Assembly (NCBI RefSeq): GCF_036785885.1
Contig: NC_092326.1
Coordinates: 42,432,287-42,496,286, forward strand
Direction of reading: 5' to 3'
DNA: 64,000 bases
Source of the DNA: Coffea arabica
Lineage: Eukaryota; Streptophyta; Magnoliopsida; Gentianales; Rubiaceae
Shown: piece after piece, positions 23,730-34,164 of the stretch
How the letters are laid out: each line of letters opens with the position of its first letter
Position numbering within the stretch: the first letter of the stretch is position 1
The notes under the pieces: generated by a model
Database searches by the model: none
The model's input: only the letters and a program-made list of their open reading frames with translations
What the model was told of the DNA's origin: nothing
Made by a program: the position numbers and the translations under genes

Positions 23730-24140
23730 TGAGAAGAAAAAAAAAACCCACTTTGAGAGACCTGACCAAGCTTTCTTTTACACTTCCAAGTCCTATTACA
23801 TTCATTCCGAGACAAACTTATAATGCTGCCAATGATGTCATCAAATGGCTTTATTCCACTAATAGCGTTTTTTCTACAAATTCTGTTTATGCGTTTCTTC
23901 AAAACTCTTTACACATGGTGGATCAAATCCGTCCCAATTCCTATTCTTGGGTATGGAATGCCAACACGTCTTCAAGACTTGAATGTTTCATTTGGCTGGC
24001 AGTTCAATCGCGTCTTTCCAGAAGAAGCCTTCTTACAAGGAGTGGGAAAATGTTGACTGCTGATTCGTGCCAGATTTGCTATCAAGACTCTTGAGGATGT
24101 TGAACACGTCCTACGACTTTGTCCTGCACCTCAAGAAACC
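23730..24140 (+). pseudogene. LINE remnant: RT zinc-binding (zf-RVT) region
   Basis: The open stretch encodes DVIKWLYSTN, FSTNSVYAFL, RLECFIWLAVQSRL and SCQICYQ. This is the order of motifs in the zinc-binding domain found after the RT in plant LINE polyproteins. A stop and frame change fall just after CQICYQDS, where the family continues to the next Cys/His pair. It is in the same orientation as the block at 21930-22740, so probably both belong to one element. Confidence 0.8.
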
Positions 24141-24949
24141 TGATCCCTCAAACGAACCTGCAAAACTTGTCTCAACCTTTCGCCTGCGGTTCTGAGTTAT
24201 TGTCACCATTCCAAATCAATCGCAGTGTATCAGTCGCGATGGCGCCGCGACACGTATTCACCAAATAAATTAATCACGAAAAATGCATGTAATAGTACAT
24301 CTTAAACTTCATTTTGTATTTATTTTATCAAAAAAAAAAAACATTTTTTGACTCGGCTTATAGAAGCACAACAATGTCCAGGGATTATTTATTTTTATTA
24401 GTCTATGGAAATCAAGAACTAAAAATTTTCTTATTTTTTTTCACTTATTGTTAAATAGTATAAGATTTTTAATTGATGTTTCAACAACCATTGTGTATTT
24501 CAAACCATAATAAATGTTGAGTAAGTACATTTTTTATGTGCTAAATACTCACATATATGTACATCTACTCAAATTGTAAGAGGAAAGCATAAGTATATTT
24601 CAAACATTTGAGAATTTTAGATTTCAGTGTTAGTGATGTTAATTAGAGTCCCGTATTAATGCTAGAAATTGCTAAATTAGGCTTCAATTTGGTGCTAATT
24701 AAATGTAATTAGTAGTCAATCTTGACAAATTAGTCCTTCAAGAAAGTGATTGAGTCAATGTACAACTTAAAATAATGAAGTCCAAACGGAAAGCTAAAAA
24801 CTAAAACGCTTTAGGGGTTGACTGCATTTACTCAGAAGATTTGGGGTCAAAATGCAGTTTTCTGAAACTGGTTTCATCGTCACCCCATTTACTTCTTCAA
24901 TGGCTTCCAACAGTGGAGGATGCAAAGGAGGGACAGCCGCCTCTCCCCA
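24141..24949. other. Intergenic, no gene recognised
   Basis: AT-rich DNA downstream of the LINE remnant. A 72-codon minus-strand frame at 24794-25012 has no recognisable domain and partly overlaps the duplicated flank, so I do not call it a gene. Confidence 0.4.
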
Positions 24950-25640
24950 TCTAACTTTTTCTTGTGTTGACCGTATAAGGGCTTCCGCCAAAGCCATTGT
25001 ACCCATGGGCAAAATGAATTAAAATTAAAGAAGAATCTGCCATATTTTCAACAAATTCTTGAAATGATAGTTGGTCATAAGTTACACAGTATCAGATGAA
25101 TTCGAGTCACCGCGCACTGCCAGCCCTCCATTTGTGCTATGCAGTGGCATGGGTCAACCTCTTTTGACTGAATGGCAGTGGGAGAAGCACTAAAAACTTA
25201 TCCGGCAATATGATTAATGGAGCTCCTCTTCGTGCATGTATATGCCTACACATTTTGTTTGGTGGTGGCTTGATCGGCTTCAAATTAATTGACCTCCATG
25301 TTCGCCAATGTAAATCACGAGGGCATCATTTTGATTTTGGTGGTGGAATGATGTCAAATCGATCGTGTTTGAACAATAGCAGGGCATCAATTAATGGTCT
25401 TAATTAACTTGATGTGTAGAGCAAATTGAAAATTCAAGAACTGATGGATTGCAAAGCTTCAGAGTGGCTGCCTAATCTTTGCGATGAAAATTATGGAACA
25501 CCTGGAGACATGGATCAAGATAAGAAATTATGCATAGACAAAATAAGAAGAGAGAGGGAGAGAGAGAGAGTGTCTAAACTTTCCTTCCTTTGAGAACTTA
25601 TAGGCCAAAAGGAACAGCGTTTTCTGTCATTTGTATACTA
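24950..25640. repeat. Segmental duplication unit, copy 2
   Basis: Diverged collinear copy of 18360-19375, lacking the MITE-bearing insertion of copy 1. It precedes the intact minus-strand nsLTP gene, just as copy 1 precedes the nsLTP pseudogene. The offset between copies is about 6.2-6.6 kb. Confidence 0.8.
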
Positions 25641-25748
25641 CTATTTTATTTACTGCGGGCAATTATCAGTTCTTCGTACACCGGATACACTCATGAGACG
25701 CATATTTGCATCATATCGAATTTGCATTTTCTTTAATGTTTGCAGAAA

Positions 25749-25775
25749 ACCCAAAAAAAAAAAAAAAAAAAAAAA
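25749..25775. repeat. Poly(A) tract
   Basis: Run of about 25 A's with no recognisable retroposon body next to it. Confidence 0.6.
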
Positions 25776-26206
25776 CCGTACCATGCAGTAAAAGTAATAT
25801 AGTTGAAATTTGGTTTTTTTGGACTTGTGATGGTAGTATATAACTATTCTTCCGTGATATCGCGGTTTATCTTGGCAGAAACAAATGACAGCAAATATTT
25901 ATGTTGAGCGAGCAGAAACATGAACGCGACCGAAATATCAATCCATAGATGAAGGTCCATTCCCAAACGTGAAAAACAAACATCTGTTCATTCATAGAAG
26001 CCACGGTATTAATAAAGACGAGTAGGCAAGTAGCAACATGCAAGAACGACGGATACAAGGAGACAGTTCATTGCCCTTCGTCTCTTTCTTTTGGTATTGG
26101 AATCTGAAATTCCGAAAAGGATACACAAGAGATGTATTCAAATTAACAAAATTTGTACTATAAGGCGACACTGCAGCACGCTGATAATCTCCATCTCCGT
26201 TGTCAT

Positions 26207-26880
26207 TCAGAGCCTGCACGTGATCAAAACTCAAATAGGTAAAGAACGATCAAACATCTATCGGAAAAAATAGTAGTGAAAGGGTCACTAAGTATCAACC
26301 CAATATGTGGCTGCAACGAGAATGGAATTTGTGTCAATCCATCCATATTTCGGCCTTAACTGCTATTTGATTGTAATTTTACCTGGATTTTGGTTGTTCA
26401 TGTCTCTTTGTTTATTTGACTCAATTCAACTTTTATTGTACTGATTGTAACGTACAATTTACTGTTTGAGAATAAATTTTAACTTACCCTGAAAAAAAAA
26501 AATAGTAGTGAAGGGCGGAAGAAGTAAACGTACTTGGTGCAGTCAATGTTAGGATCAATGGTAACATTGAGGTTGACGTTGCAGAGGGCGGGGAGTTGCT
26601 TAGCGTTGTCATAATTTATGTTGGGATAAGTTTGCGCAGCAGATTTCAAGCATCGGCAGGCGGATTGCAAATCGTCTTTAGACAAATTAGCCGAATTGGC
26701 CACATCTTGAGCACCAGAACAACATTCAATGCTGGGTGCGGGATCAGCAGCTTGCCAGTAACTTAGGCATGGAATCAGCTCTTGCAAGGCACCAATGCAG
26801 TCAAATGCCTTGGACGGCCTCACAATCAAAGCTGCAGCCACTATCAGCCATACAAAACAATGCACCATGGTTTTTGCCAT
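26207..26880 (-). CDS. Non-specific lipid-transfer protein, copy C
   Basis: Secreted lipid-binding protein. Exon 1 is 26535-26880. A gtacgt donor inside the codon after the last Cys-Thr joins the gtgcag acceptor, so a 7-nt exon 26207-26213 (G CTC TGA) finishes the protein as ...DCTKL. The total is 353 nt less the phase remainder, giving about 117 residues. A signal peptide covers about residues 1-25 (ends PSKA). The eight cysteines are spaced C-x9-C-x14-CC-x20-CxC-x22-C-x13-C. Reading through the donor would add a Phe-rich tail encoded by an A-run, which is unlikely. The intron contains a retroposon-like insertion. The ATG at 26880 follows a TATA box by about 95 bp. This is the closest relative of the 20.7 kb pseudogene. 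Confidence 0.9.
26281..26496 (+). mobile_element. Poly(A)-ended retroposon-like insertion in nsLTP intron
   Basis: About 216 bp ending in a run of A is flanked by the 16-bp direct repeat aaaaaatagtagtgaa (26265-26280 and 26497-26512). Long target duplications plus a 3' poly(A) are the marks of LINE-driven retroposition. The body shows no clear pol III boxes, so it may be a 5'-truncated LINE end or a retroposed transcript. It lies antisense within the nsLTP intron. Confidence 0.7.
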
Positions 26881-26971
26881 TGTAATTAAAACTGGCCTTT
26901 CTGCGTCAGACGGTATTAGAAGGAGAAGAATTGGAGGAAGAAATTGTTGACAGAGAATGTCATTTGGACAC

Positions 26972-26980
26972 TTATTTATA
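26972..26980 (-). promoter_or_regulatory. TATA box of nsLTP copy C
   Basis: The minus strand reads tataaataa about 95 bp upstream of the ATG at 26880. Position and sequence parallel the nsLTP copy A promoter. Confidence 0.75.
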
Positions 26981-28219
26981 CCACAAAGAAGATTTCAAAA
27001 GGATTAAGGCTTAGTCCTTTTCCTTTACTAGCAAGACAAGTTCTTGGTAAGAGTCATGTCTCTGTTGTTGGAGAAGGGAGACGGATGCTGTTCGTTCATG
27101 CATCATCAGCACTGGATTTAGATTAAATATAACGAGTCGGTTACCTTAAAAACCTCCATTCTGTGTATTGCCGATTGTCAGCAGCATGTATGGAATCAAT
27201 GCACGTATATACATTTATAACCTTTTTTTTTTTTTGGGATTTGTTGATCATCTTAAATGCATTTTCTTATTTGTTCGTTATGTGGACCTTACTGATGAGG
27301 AGGATACATGTATCGAATGCCATTTAAGGAGGATCTTGGTGTTGTCTGCAGCACTAATGTTACTTCCTATAAAGGATCATTCCATGATTGAACAGTTGTT
27401 GGTTCATTAAGTCATAAGGAAGGTTCTTGAATTTGGATAGAATGATTTGGGAAAGATTTTTGCAAATAAAAAAATATATATATATTTTACTTGTATAAAA
27501 AACAATTTTTCAATTACTTTTTTTTTAATATATTTTTAACCATATTTTTATCTCACATGTATCAGATTATTAAAAAACAAATTCTACGACATTATTCCCA
27601 ATGAAATTTTCAAAAATTCTCGAATCGGTGAGATATTTTCCCCTATATATGATGTGATCTCTGTTTTAGCTGTGGATTTATCTTACAGAATCTTACTTTT
27701 TGCCTCAAAAAAAGAGAAAGACAATGTAGATGCCATAAAATTCCAGCTCGCACGATAATTTTCAAGTTCTTCTAAGTTTTAACTGAGCTAACTGATGGCA
27801 CAAAGATAATGTCCATGCAGTCAGGAATTGTTTTGACTGGATTAAATGCACCAAGAGACCTGGAGACTCGGCCTCGCTGAGTTTTTAACATTTTGAATTG
27901 ATAAAAAAAAAAAAAGGGATTTATTGGGCATTTCGACGGTATCAAAATGGGTCTAAACCATTTTATTCACGCCAATATTGGTCCCATAACTTTTAAGGGA
28001 CTCCTTCGGTATATGTAGACTCATATTTTTTTGTACTATTTAAGTCCCCGCGCCCCGCTAATTTGCCATCTCTATCTTATAGTCATTAGTCCAATTGTAA
28101 ACATTGTTAATGAAAATGGAAAGTAGAATACATGAAAAGCTGGAAAGAAGAGATATTTGCTTGCTGGTAAGTACCAATAATACGGCTAACAATATTTATT
28201 TTCAAGTTTTTAAATTTTT
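26981..28219. other. Intergenic, no gene recognised
   Basis: Upstream region of nsLTP copy C and AT-rich DNA. Around 27432-27620 is a diverged copy of the tttggata dispersed repeat. Open frames of 60-80 codons show no domain. Confidence 0.4.
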
Positions 28220-28228
28220 TTTTAAAAA

Positions 28229-29645
28229 GGAAAAACCGTTCAAAACGTCCCTCACACTTTGCAAAATAACTTTTTCCGTCCCTCACTTTTAAAAATGTAA
28301 TTTTACGTCCCTTACAAATTTACATTGGTCAAATTTGGTCCCTACTTAGGTTTCCGACTAGTTTTTGGTCAGAATTCACCATGTGCCTTGCACGTGATCA
28401 TATTTTAAGGGCAAAATTGTCAAATCAAATTTTATATAATTCGATTTTTAATCCCTCACATTTCATAAAATAAATTTTTTCATCCCTTATATTTCATAAA
28501 ATGAATTTTTTCATCTTTCACATTTTTCAAAATGAATTTTTTCATCTTTTATGGATCATGTGTGTGAATAATATGTTTTAAATTTATGTATATATTTATT
28601 TGATTTCACCTAAACAATACGAATAGCATGTGAAATCAAATAGAGATATATTATATACTATTCGTAGTACTCAAGTGAAATCAAATAGATATATACATGG
28701 ATTTAAAAAATTTGTTAGTTTTTCGCTTATATTTATTTTCTTTTACTCGAAATTTGAAAATAAAGAAGACATTTAATCCTAAATATTATCGAGTGTTTAT
28801 ATCGAATTAAATTTGGATAGAAAAAGTAAACAAAAGAAAAGTATGACAAAAAGAAATAAGCGATTGGCACTTTCAAATTTTAAAACAATCACAAGGCAAG
28901 TAATTCAATTGTTGGTTTTAAAAGTGTCGAATAGAAATTTCAGATTTAAACTGAAATTTATTAGCACAATTATAGAATTCGAGTTAGGACCCATTAATTG
29001 GATGATCTTATTATACATCTCAATAAATAAATTATTACCAAAAGAGAAAGGTTACAAATATTGAATAGGTTCAAATGGTGAAATCATATAAATATATACA
29101 TGGGTTTCAAACAAAATTATTAGTTTTAAACCCCTATATATATTTATTGAATTGCATGTGTATAATTACAATTAGTATGTTTAGATGAAATCTAATAGAG
29201 ATAAATTACATGTTATTCATACTGTCAGATAAAATCCAATAGACATATATGTGGGTTTATAGAAAAAAAGCTATTCGTACAAATGATCAATGAGGGATAA
29301 AAAAATTCATTTTGAAAAATGTGAGAGATAGAAAAATTCATTTTTTGAAATGTGAGAAACGAAACAATTTATTTTGTAAAATGTTAGGGTCGAAAAAATT
29401 CATTTTGTAAAATGTGAGAGACTATGAATCAAATTATGTAAAAATTTGATTTGACAATTTTGTCATTAAAAAATGATCACATGCAAGTCACATGGTGGAT
29501 TTCGGTCAAAAACTAGTCGGAAACCTAAGTAGGGACCAAATTTGGTCAATGTGAATTTGTAAGGGAGATAAAATTACACTTTTAAAAGTGAGGGACGAAA
29601 AAAATCATTTTGTAAAATGTGAGGAACGTTTTGAACGATTTTCCC
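28229..29645. mobile_element. Long-TIR Mutator-like element with 9-bp target duplication
   Basis: The 1.42 kb element starts ggaaaaaccgttcaaaacg and ends cgttttgaacgattttccc. The arms are inverted repeats over at least 215 bp with good identity, including the words gtccctac ttaggtttccgac, and continue more weakly inward for some 450 bp. Both flanks read ttttaaaaa (28220-28228 and 29646-29654), a 9-bp duplication, although low in complexity. The central part has no transposase. An 83-codon frame at 28813-29064 has no recognisable domain. Confidence 0.75.
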
Positions 29646-29654
29646 TTTTAAAAA

Positions 29655-30360
29655 ATCAGTCAATAAAAATCAGTCTATATGACAAATATGCTTAGAAATT
29701 GAAATATTTAGGACTGCATTTGTTTTTTTTTGCTAAACTTTAGGGACTAGAAGGGCTCATGTCCCAAATATTTGGGACGAAAAATGCAATTCTCTTTGGG
29801 CAAAAATAATAATTCATAAGGGACATCATTGAATATTTTTAATTTTTCAAGAGAGAAAAAAACTTGATTTTGTAGGACATGGAGGAGGTGGGCGGTGAAG
29901 GGGCCCTCTATTTGTATTATGTGTGTGTTATGAAAGAGCCCCTAACAAAATTTTGAGAAATTACTGTTGATCTCTTGTAAGGGTAGTAGTTAGGCATTTG
30001 TGGCAAAATTGTGATGATATTCGTTGTGACATTATCGTTAACCTTTTCGTATTTAGTTTCAGGCTTATAGCATGAACCTTAGCTGATTCTTATTAGAAAC
30101 AAGTGTTCTGGAGCGCTCCATTAGAAAAAATAAAAAATGTAAGTTTCAGGAATGATTTAGCAATATTAGCATCTACTCTGAACCAATGATCCAGTATTAA
30201 ATGAAAGGGGGGGGGGGGGGGAGGGGTGCATGAGGAAAATAAATAAATAAACAAAACTCAGAAACAGAAAGCAATTAATATGATTTTGTATTTGCATAAG
30301 GACAGTCACTTCCACATTAATTTCTTAACAAACATGGCCTAATTATCCCAAGATCGCTCC
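29655..30360. other. Upstream region of nsLTP copy D
   Basis: AT-rich sequence with a run of G at about 30208-30221 interrupted by a single A. No gene recognised. The last 150 bp presumably contains the promoter of the plus-strand nsLTP gene. Confidence 0.4.
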
Positions 30361-30368
30361 TTATATAT
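30361..30368 (+). promoter_or_regulatory. TATA box of nsLTP copy D
   Basis: The sequence ttatatat lies about 80 bp upstream of the ATG at 30445, matching the arrangement in the other nsLTP genes. Confidence 0.65.
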
Positions 30369-30444
30369 TCGGTCCTTCCATGAGACAACCAAATTCTACT
30401 TCACCTGAATTCTACTTCACCCATCAACTTCCTTAAAGATTAAC

Positions 30445-30873
30445 ATGGCAGAAAAAGACGTGATTTCCTGGTGTTTGGTGGTTTTGGGTCTGATCTTAGT
30501 AAGCCCGGCAAATGGGATGCAATGCAGAGAGGCGGTGATGGCGATATGGCCTTGCGAGCCTTTCTTGTTGGGGTATGGAATAGTCACATTCCCTTGCTGC
30601 TTCGGCGCTGCCGCCCTGAACCAGATTGCAGCGTCTTCTCAGCCGCACCGCAAAGACATCTGCGAATGTCTAGTGCGAGTTGGAAAGGCCATGGAGGTCC
30701 AACTGGATAACGCTAAGCAACTTCCTCAGCTTTGTCAGATTAATGCCACAATCCCCATTGACGAAAAAGTCGACTGCAACAAGTACTAAAATGAATTCCC
30801 TTTCAGATTTTTGTTAACTTTGATTTTTTTTTTCTTTCTTTTTTGACTCGTCGTTTTATTGTGCAGACTTTGA
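30445..30873 (+). CDS. Non-specific lipid-transfer protein, copy D
   Basis: Secreted lipid-binding protein with the signal peptide at about residues 1-24 (ends SPANG). The eight cysteines are spaced C-x9-C-x13-CC-x20-CxC-x21-C-x13-C. By analogy with copies A and C, exon 1 is 30445-30782, the donor is gtacta, the acceptor is gtgcag, and a 7-nt exon at 30867-30873 (A CTT TGA) ends the protein NKL. If the intron is kept, translation stops at once as NKY (stop at 30787-30789). Both forms are 114 residues and differ only in the last one. It faces the opposite way from copies A and C. Confidence 0.88.
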
Positions 30874-31863
30874 TTAGTATTCCCCGGTGGAGCAGGATGA
30901 GGAGGTGGCTCCAAATTTTAATAATAATAAAAAAAAAAAAATGGAACCAAGAACGGCTAGCAATAGCATAGATTTTTCTGATGATTCTTGATAAGATGTA
31001 TGTGTATTGCAATGCAAAGACTGTAAGAAAGCAAAATTGAGTTTCAATTCAATCAGAGATAGAGTTTCATGGATCGGTTTCTCCAATTTCTAAATTAAGG
31101 GTTCTAATGTGATTGCTCAACTCTTTTTATGTCCAGAAAAAAAAAAAAGGTAAGGTGCAATTTTTCTGATAAATTAAGAACGCATTGGGGGGTCAAGTCA
31201 AGTGTTTGGATAAGAGAAATGGACCAAAGCCTGTGAAAGTTATATGTTGTATCTATCCAATTACAAAGAAGGGCGACGCGTTAACATTGAGCCCAGCGGC
31301 AAAGGCCAGGCCTCGTGCAGAAACTTGTATATGGTTTTCAATTGATTCCCTCTCCGTTGCAAAAAAACGTAAAAGGGATTTGAAAATCAAACACAGAAAA
31401 AAAAAATAAAAATAAAAGGAAAACAACGAGAAAATCATTTAAGAGTTCAAAGGGGGACAAAGAAATAAAGTACCGAGGTAATAGATTAGAGTGATGACAA
31501 CCTTGATTTGATCATGTAAGAATTGTTGGTCGGCACTTCAATCCCACAAACAACACACAACTCTCTACCAAGTGAATGAACGAGACAAGTAGTATATGTT
31601 ACAAACAACATTCCAACAGAAAAAGATTTGCATGATTACATTACTGTTTAGTCGAACAATGTTTGTTTTAATTTGCGTTCAAACAAATGCGGTTTATTGG
31701 AAACCAGCGAATCATCAGCTGCCGCAGTTTGCAGACCCATTCCCTTATTGGGATTTCCACCTTGAAATGGACCTCTCAGTTTTCTCGAGGGCCTTTCTTA
31801 ATACTAAAAAAGAGGTCGTTCCCAGACTCAAACATCTAGAAAGACAAGAAGCATAATCGCTTC
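30874..31863. other. Intergenic, promoter side of the RIN4-like gene
   Basis: nsLTP copy D 3' region with poly(A) runs, then the upstream region of the RIN4-like gene. An 86-codon plus-strand frame at 31596-31856 ends just before the RIN4-like start codon; it has no domain and is probably chance sequence in the 5' leader or promoter. Confidence 0.4.
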
Positions 31864-34164
31864 ATGGCGGTGAGTTCTATCTTGTCATCCTCTCCCTATT
31901 TTCTTGTTTCTTGTTTCAGTTATGGCATGGTAGTACTTCTTTTCATCTGCACGCGGTTTTAAAGTGTTTCGTTTTGCTGTTGAACTGCTTTTTGTTTGGT
32001 GGGACTAGTTCAACTCTGCAACTTCAGAATTTGTTGGCTAGGACCATGGTTCGAAGTCTCGGCCGAGACCGAGACGACTCGGCCGAGTCGTCACCGTCTC
32101 GGCCCCTACCGATACGATACCGTGACAAAACGATACCGAAATACTTGACTCGCCGAGAAATCGGCCAAGTCGTCACCGCGAAGGATTGACTCGGCCGAGT
32201 CACACCGAGTTACTCCGAGTTATCCCGAGTCAAGACGAGAAATCAGCCGAGTTACACCGCGACGGATTGACTTGGTCATTTCTTTTGCTATTTTTTAATT
32301 ATTTTTATTTAGCCTACTTTTTTATAATTTTAACAATTTTTAGAATATTAAATACTTTAAAATTTGTGTCTCACCGAGACCGCGATCGATATGCCGAAAC
32401 CGATGTGGAACGTTCCTGGCCGCACCCGCGACCACGACCGTGACTTTAAACCATGGCTAGGACAGGTGCAACCTGGGCTCCAGTTTGGTGCAGGATTGTT
32501 GTGATTGCATTCTAAAATTTAGCATAATCCTGCTAACTAAGCATGATATTCTATCCGAATTGCAACAATCTATTATTAGAGGCAACAACGACCCTTTTTG
32601 AACAAATCATGGCGAAAGATAGTTTTAATTTGGATTCCTCCACCCGACTCAATTGCAGTATTCTAGCATAGACAGCTGGTGATCTTTTTGAATCCGGCTG
32701 TCACAAGTACTAACTCATCTAGCTGAGAATACAACAAATCTTCTTTGGCAAGCCCTTAGACAATTTTGTTTTCTGAAAGACTCCAGCTGAATTATGCTTG
32801 AAATCACTTGTATTATGTGTTCTTCCTTGCATACGGTGCCCAATTTCTGCTGCTGTTGGATAGCTTTTTATAGTTATTGCAGGTATTCAAGTTGTGTTGT
32901 GTTTCTTGTTACCTTTTGGAATTTACTTGCAACATTGCAGTTTCTAAGATAAGCGCATGAATTTTAAATGACTTGGCTGCAGCAGCGATCGCATGTTCCA
33001 AAGTTTGGAAATTGGGAGGGTGAAAATGTACCCTACACGGCCTACTTTGACAATGCGCGGAAAGACAAGATAAGTGGTACCAGAATGAATCCAAATGATC
33101 CGGAGGAGAATCCTGAGGCCTTCGTGTTTTCAGGATTGATAAACGGAGGTGAAGCTTCTGAGTTCAGCCCGACTCCTTTGCAAAGAAACCTTGTCAGGCC
33201 AATTTCTTCAGAAAAATACCGACAAAAGCAGCGCTATGGTCATTGGAGAAACACTTCTGATGAACCAAAAAGTGTTGGTCAGAAGAGCCCTGGTTCAGAA
33301 TCAATCACTGATAAAAACAATTATGACAATCCACACCAGCAAAAGAGATCTGAACGCAAGAAGAGTATGATGACTGAGAATAGCAATAGTTTTATTCCAT
33401 TGTCACCTGCACGCAGGGCAAGAGGTGGAAGTGATACATCTGATGACCTTGTAAGCATTTGGTTTCCCATCCAGCCGGTTCTCGATTGTTTCTGTGTGTA
33501 ATGACAGGCTAAAACTACAAAATTCTAAACGGTGCTTTCAGTAAAAATGATTTTGTTTCAAAACTGAAGAATACATAGAGGAACTCATCCTTGTGCCATG
33601 CCAAGCTGTATGGTTTGAACAGTGTTCTTCATTTCCAGGCAAAACTATATGTTTGTGATTCAAAGACTGAACATGCACTGCACTCTGCAGTACCGTAGAT
33701 ATGCAAACAACAAATTAGTTAAAGCAGGTTAACATTTGCTTAATAATTGCAGAATACCGGTCTGGAATTGCTACTGTTTTACACATCTCGTTAGTTGCAC
33801 ATTACTAATGTTGCACTCATAATTGACCTGTTCGTATGCTCCTGCCGATTTCTTCTCAATCAGTCTTACAATTCAGCATCTGTTCCCAAATTCGGGGCTT
33901 GGGATGAACGAGACCCCAGATCTGGAGAAGGTTTTACTGTAATCTTCAACAAAGTGAAGGAGGAAAAACGAATCGCTGCATCAAAATTCGCACCTGCACA
34001 GCAGCCTCAGTCTAGCAACAATGCAGAAAGCCATAAAAGGGACACTAAATCAAAGGTCTGCAATTTATTTCTACAAGGAAATGCTCGTAATTTGGACCCG
34101 GCACGCGCATTTATCTCACTTTAATCGTTGTTTCTCTGTGCAGATGTTTTGCTGCCTGTTTTGA
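31864..34164 (+). CDS. RIN4: RIN4-like protein with two NOI/AvrRpt2-cleavage motifs
   Basis: RPM1-interacting protein 4 family: a plasma-membrane immune regulator targeted by bacterial effectors and guarded by NLR receptors. Exons: 31864-31869 (just ATG GCG), 32983-33450, 33864-34055, 34144-34164, giving 687 nt and 228 residues in frame. The N-terminal NOI domain holds VPKFGNW and [10 protein letters not shown] disordered, basic, Ser-rich middle follows. The second NOI holds VPKFGAWDE and FTVIFNKV. Both VPxFGxW motifs match the AvrRpt2 cleavage consensus. The C-terminus is MFCCLF, and the paired cysteines are the family's S-acylation site. The two-codon first exon is normal for this family. 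Intron 1 carries a GC-rich MITE and its acceptor is a cagcag tandem. Other NOI proteins are shorter, so RIN4-like is preferred. Confidence 0.9.
32045..32454. mobile_element. GC-rich TIR element in RIN4 intron 1, 9-bp target duplication
   Basis: The 410-bp insert is bounded by catggttcgaagtc and gactttaaaccat, inverted repeats of each other with two differences. Both flanks read ggctaggac (32036-32044 and 32455-32463), a perfect 9-bp duplication. The left 200 bp is packed with ctcggccgag and ccgagtc words, far richer in GC and CpG than the surrounding intron. No coding capacity. The size of the target duplication suggests a Mutator-type MITE. Confidence 0.8.

Noticed and set aside
31596-31856. 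86-codon frame just upstream of the RIN4-like start
   Set aside because: No domain, not in frame with the RIN4-like exon structure, and better explained as chance in promoter or leader sequence.
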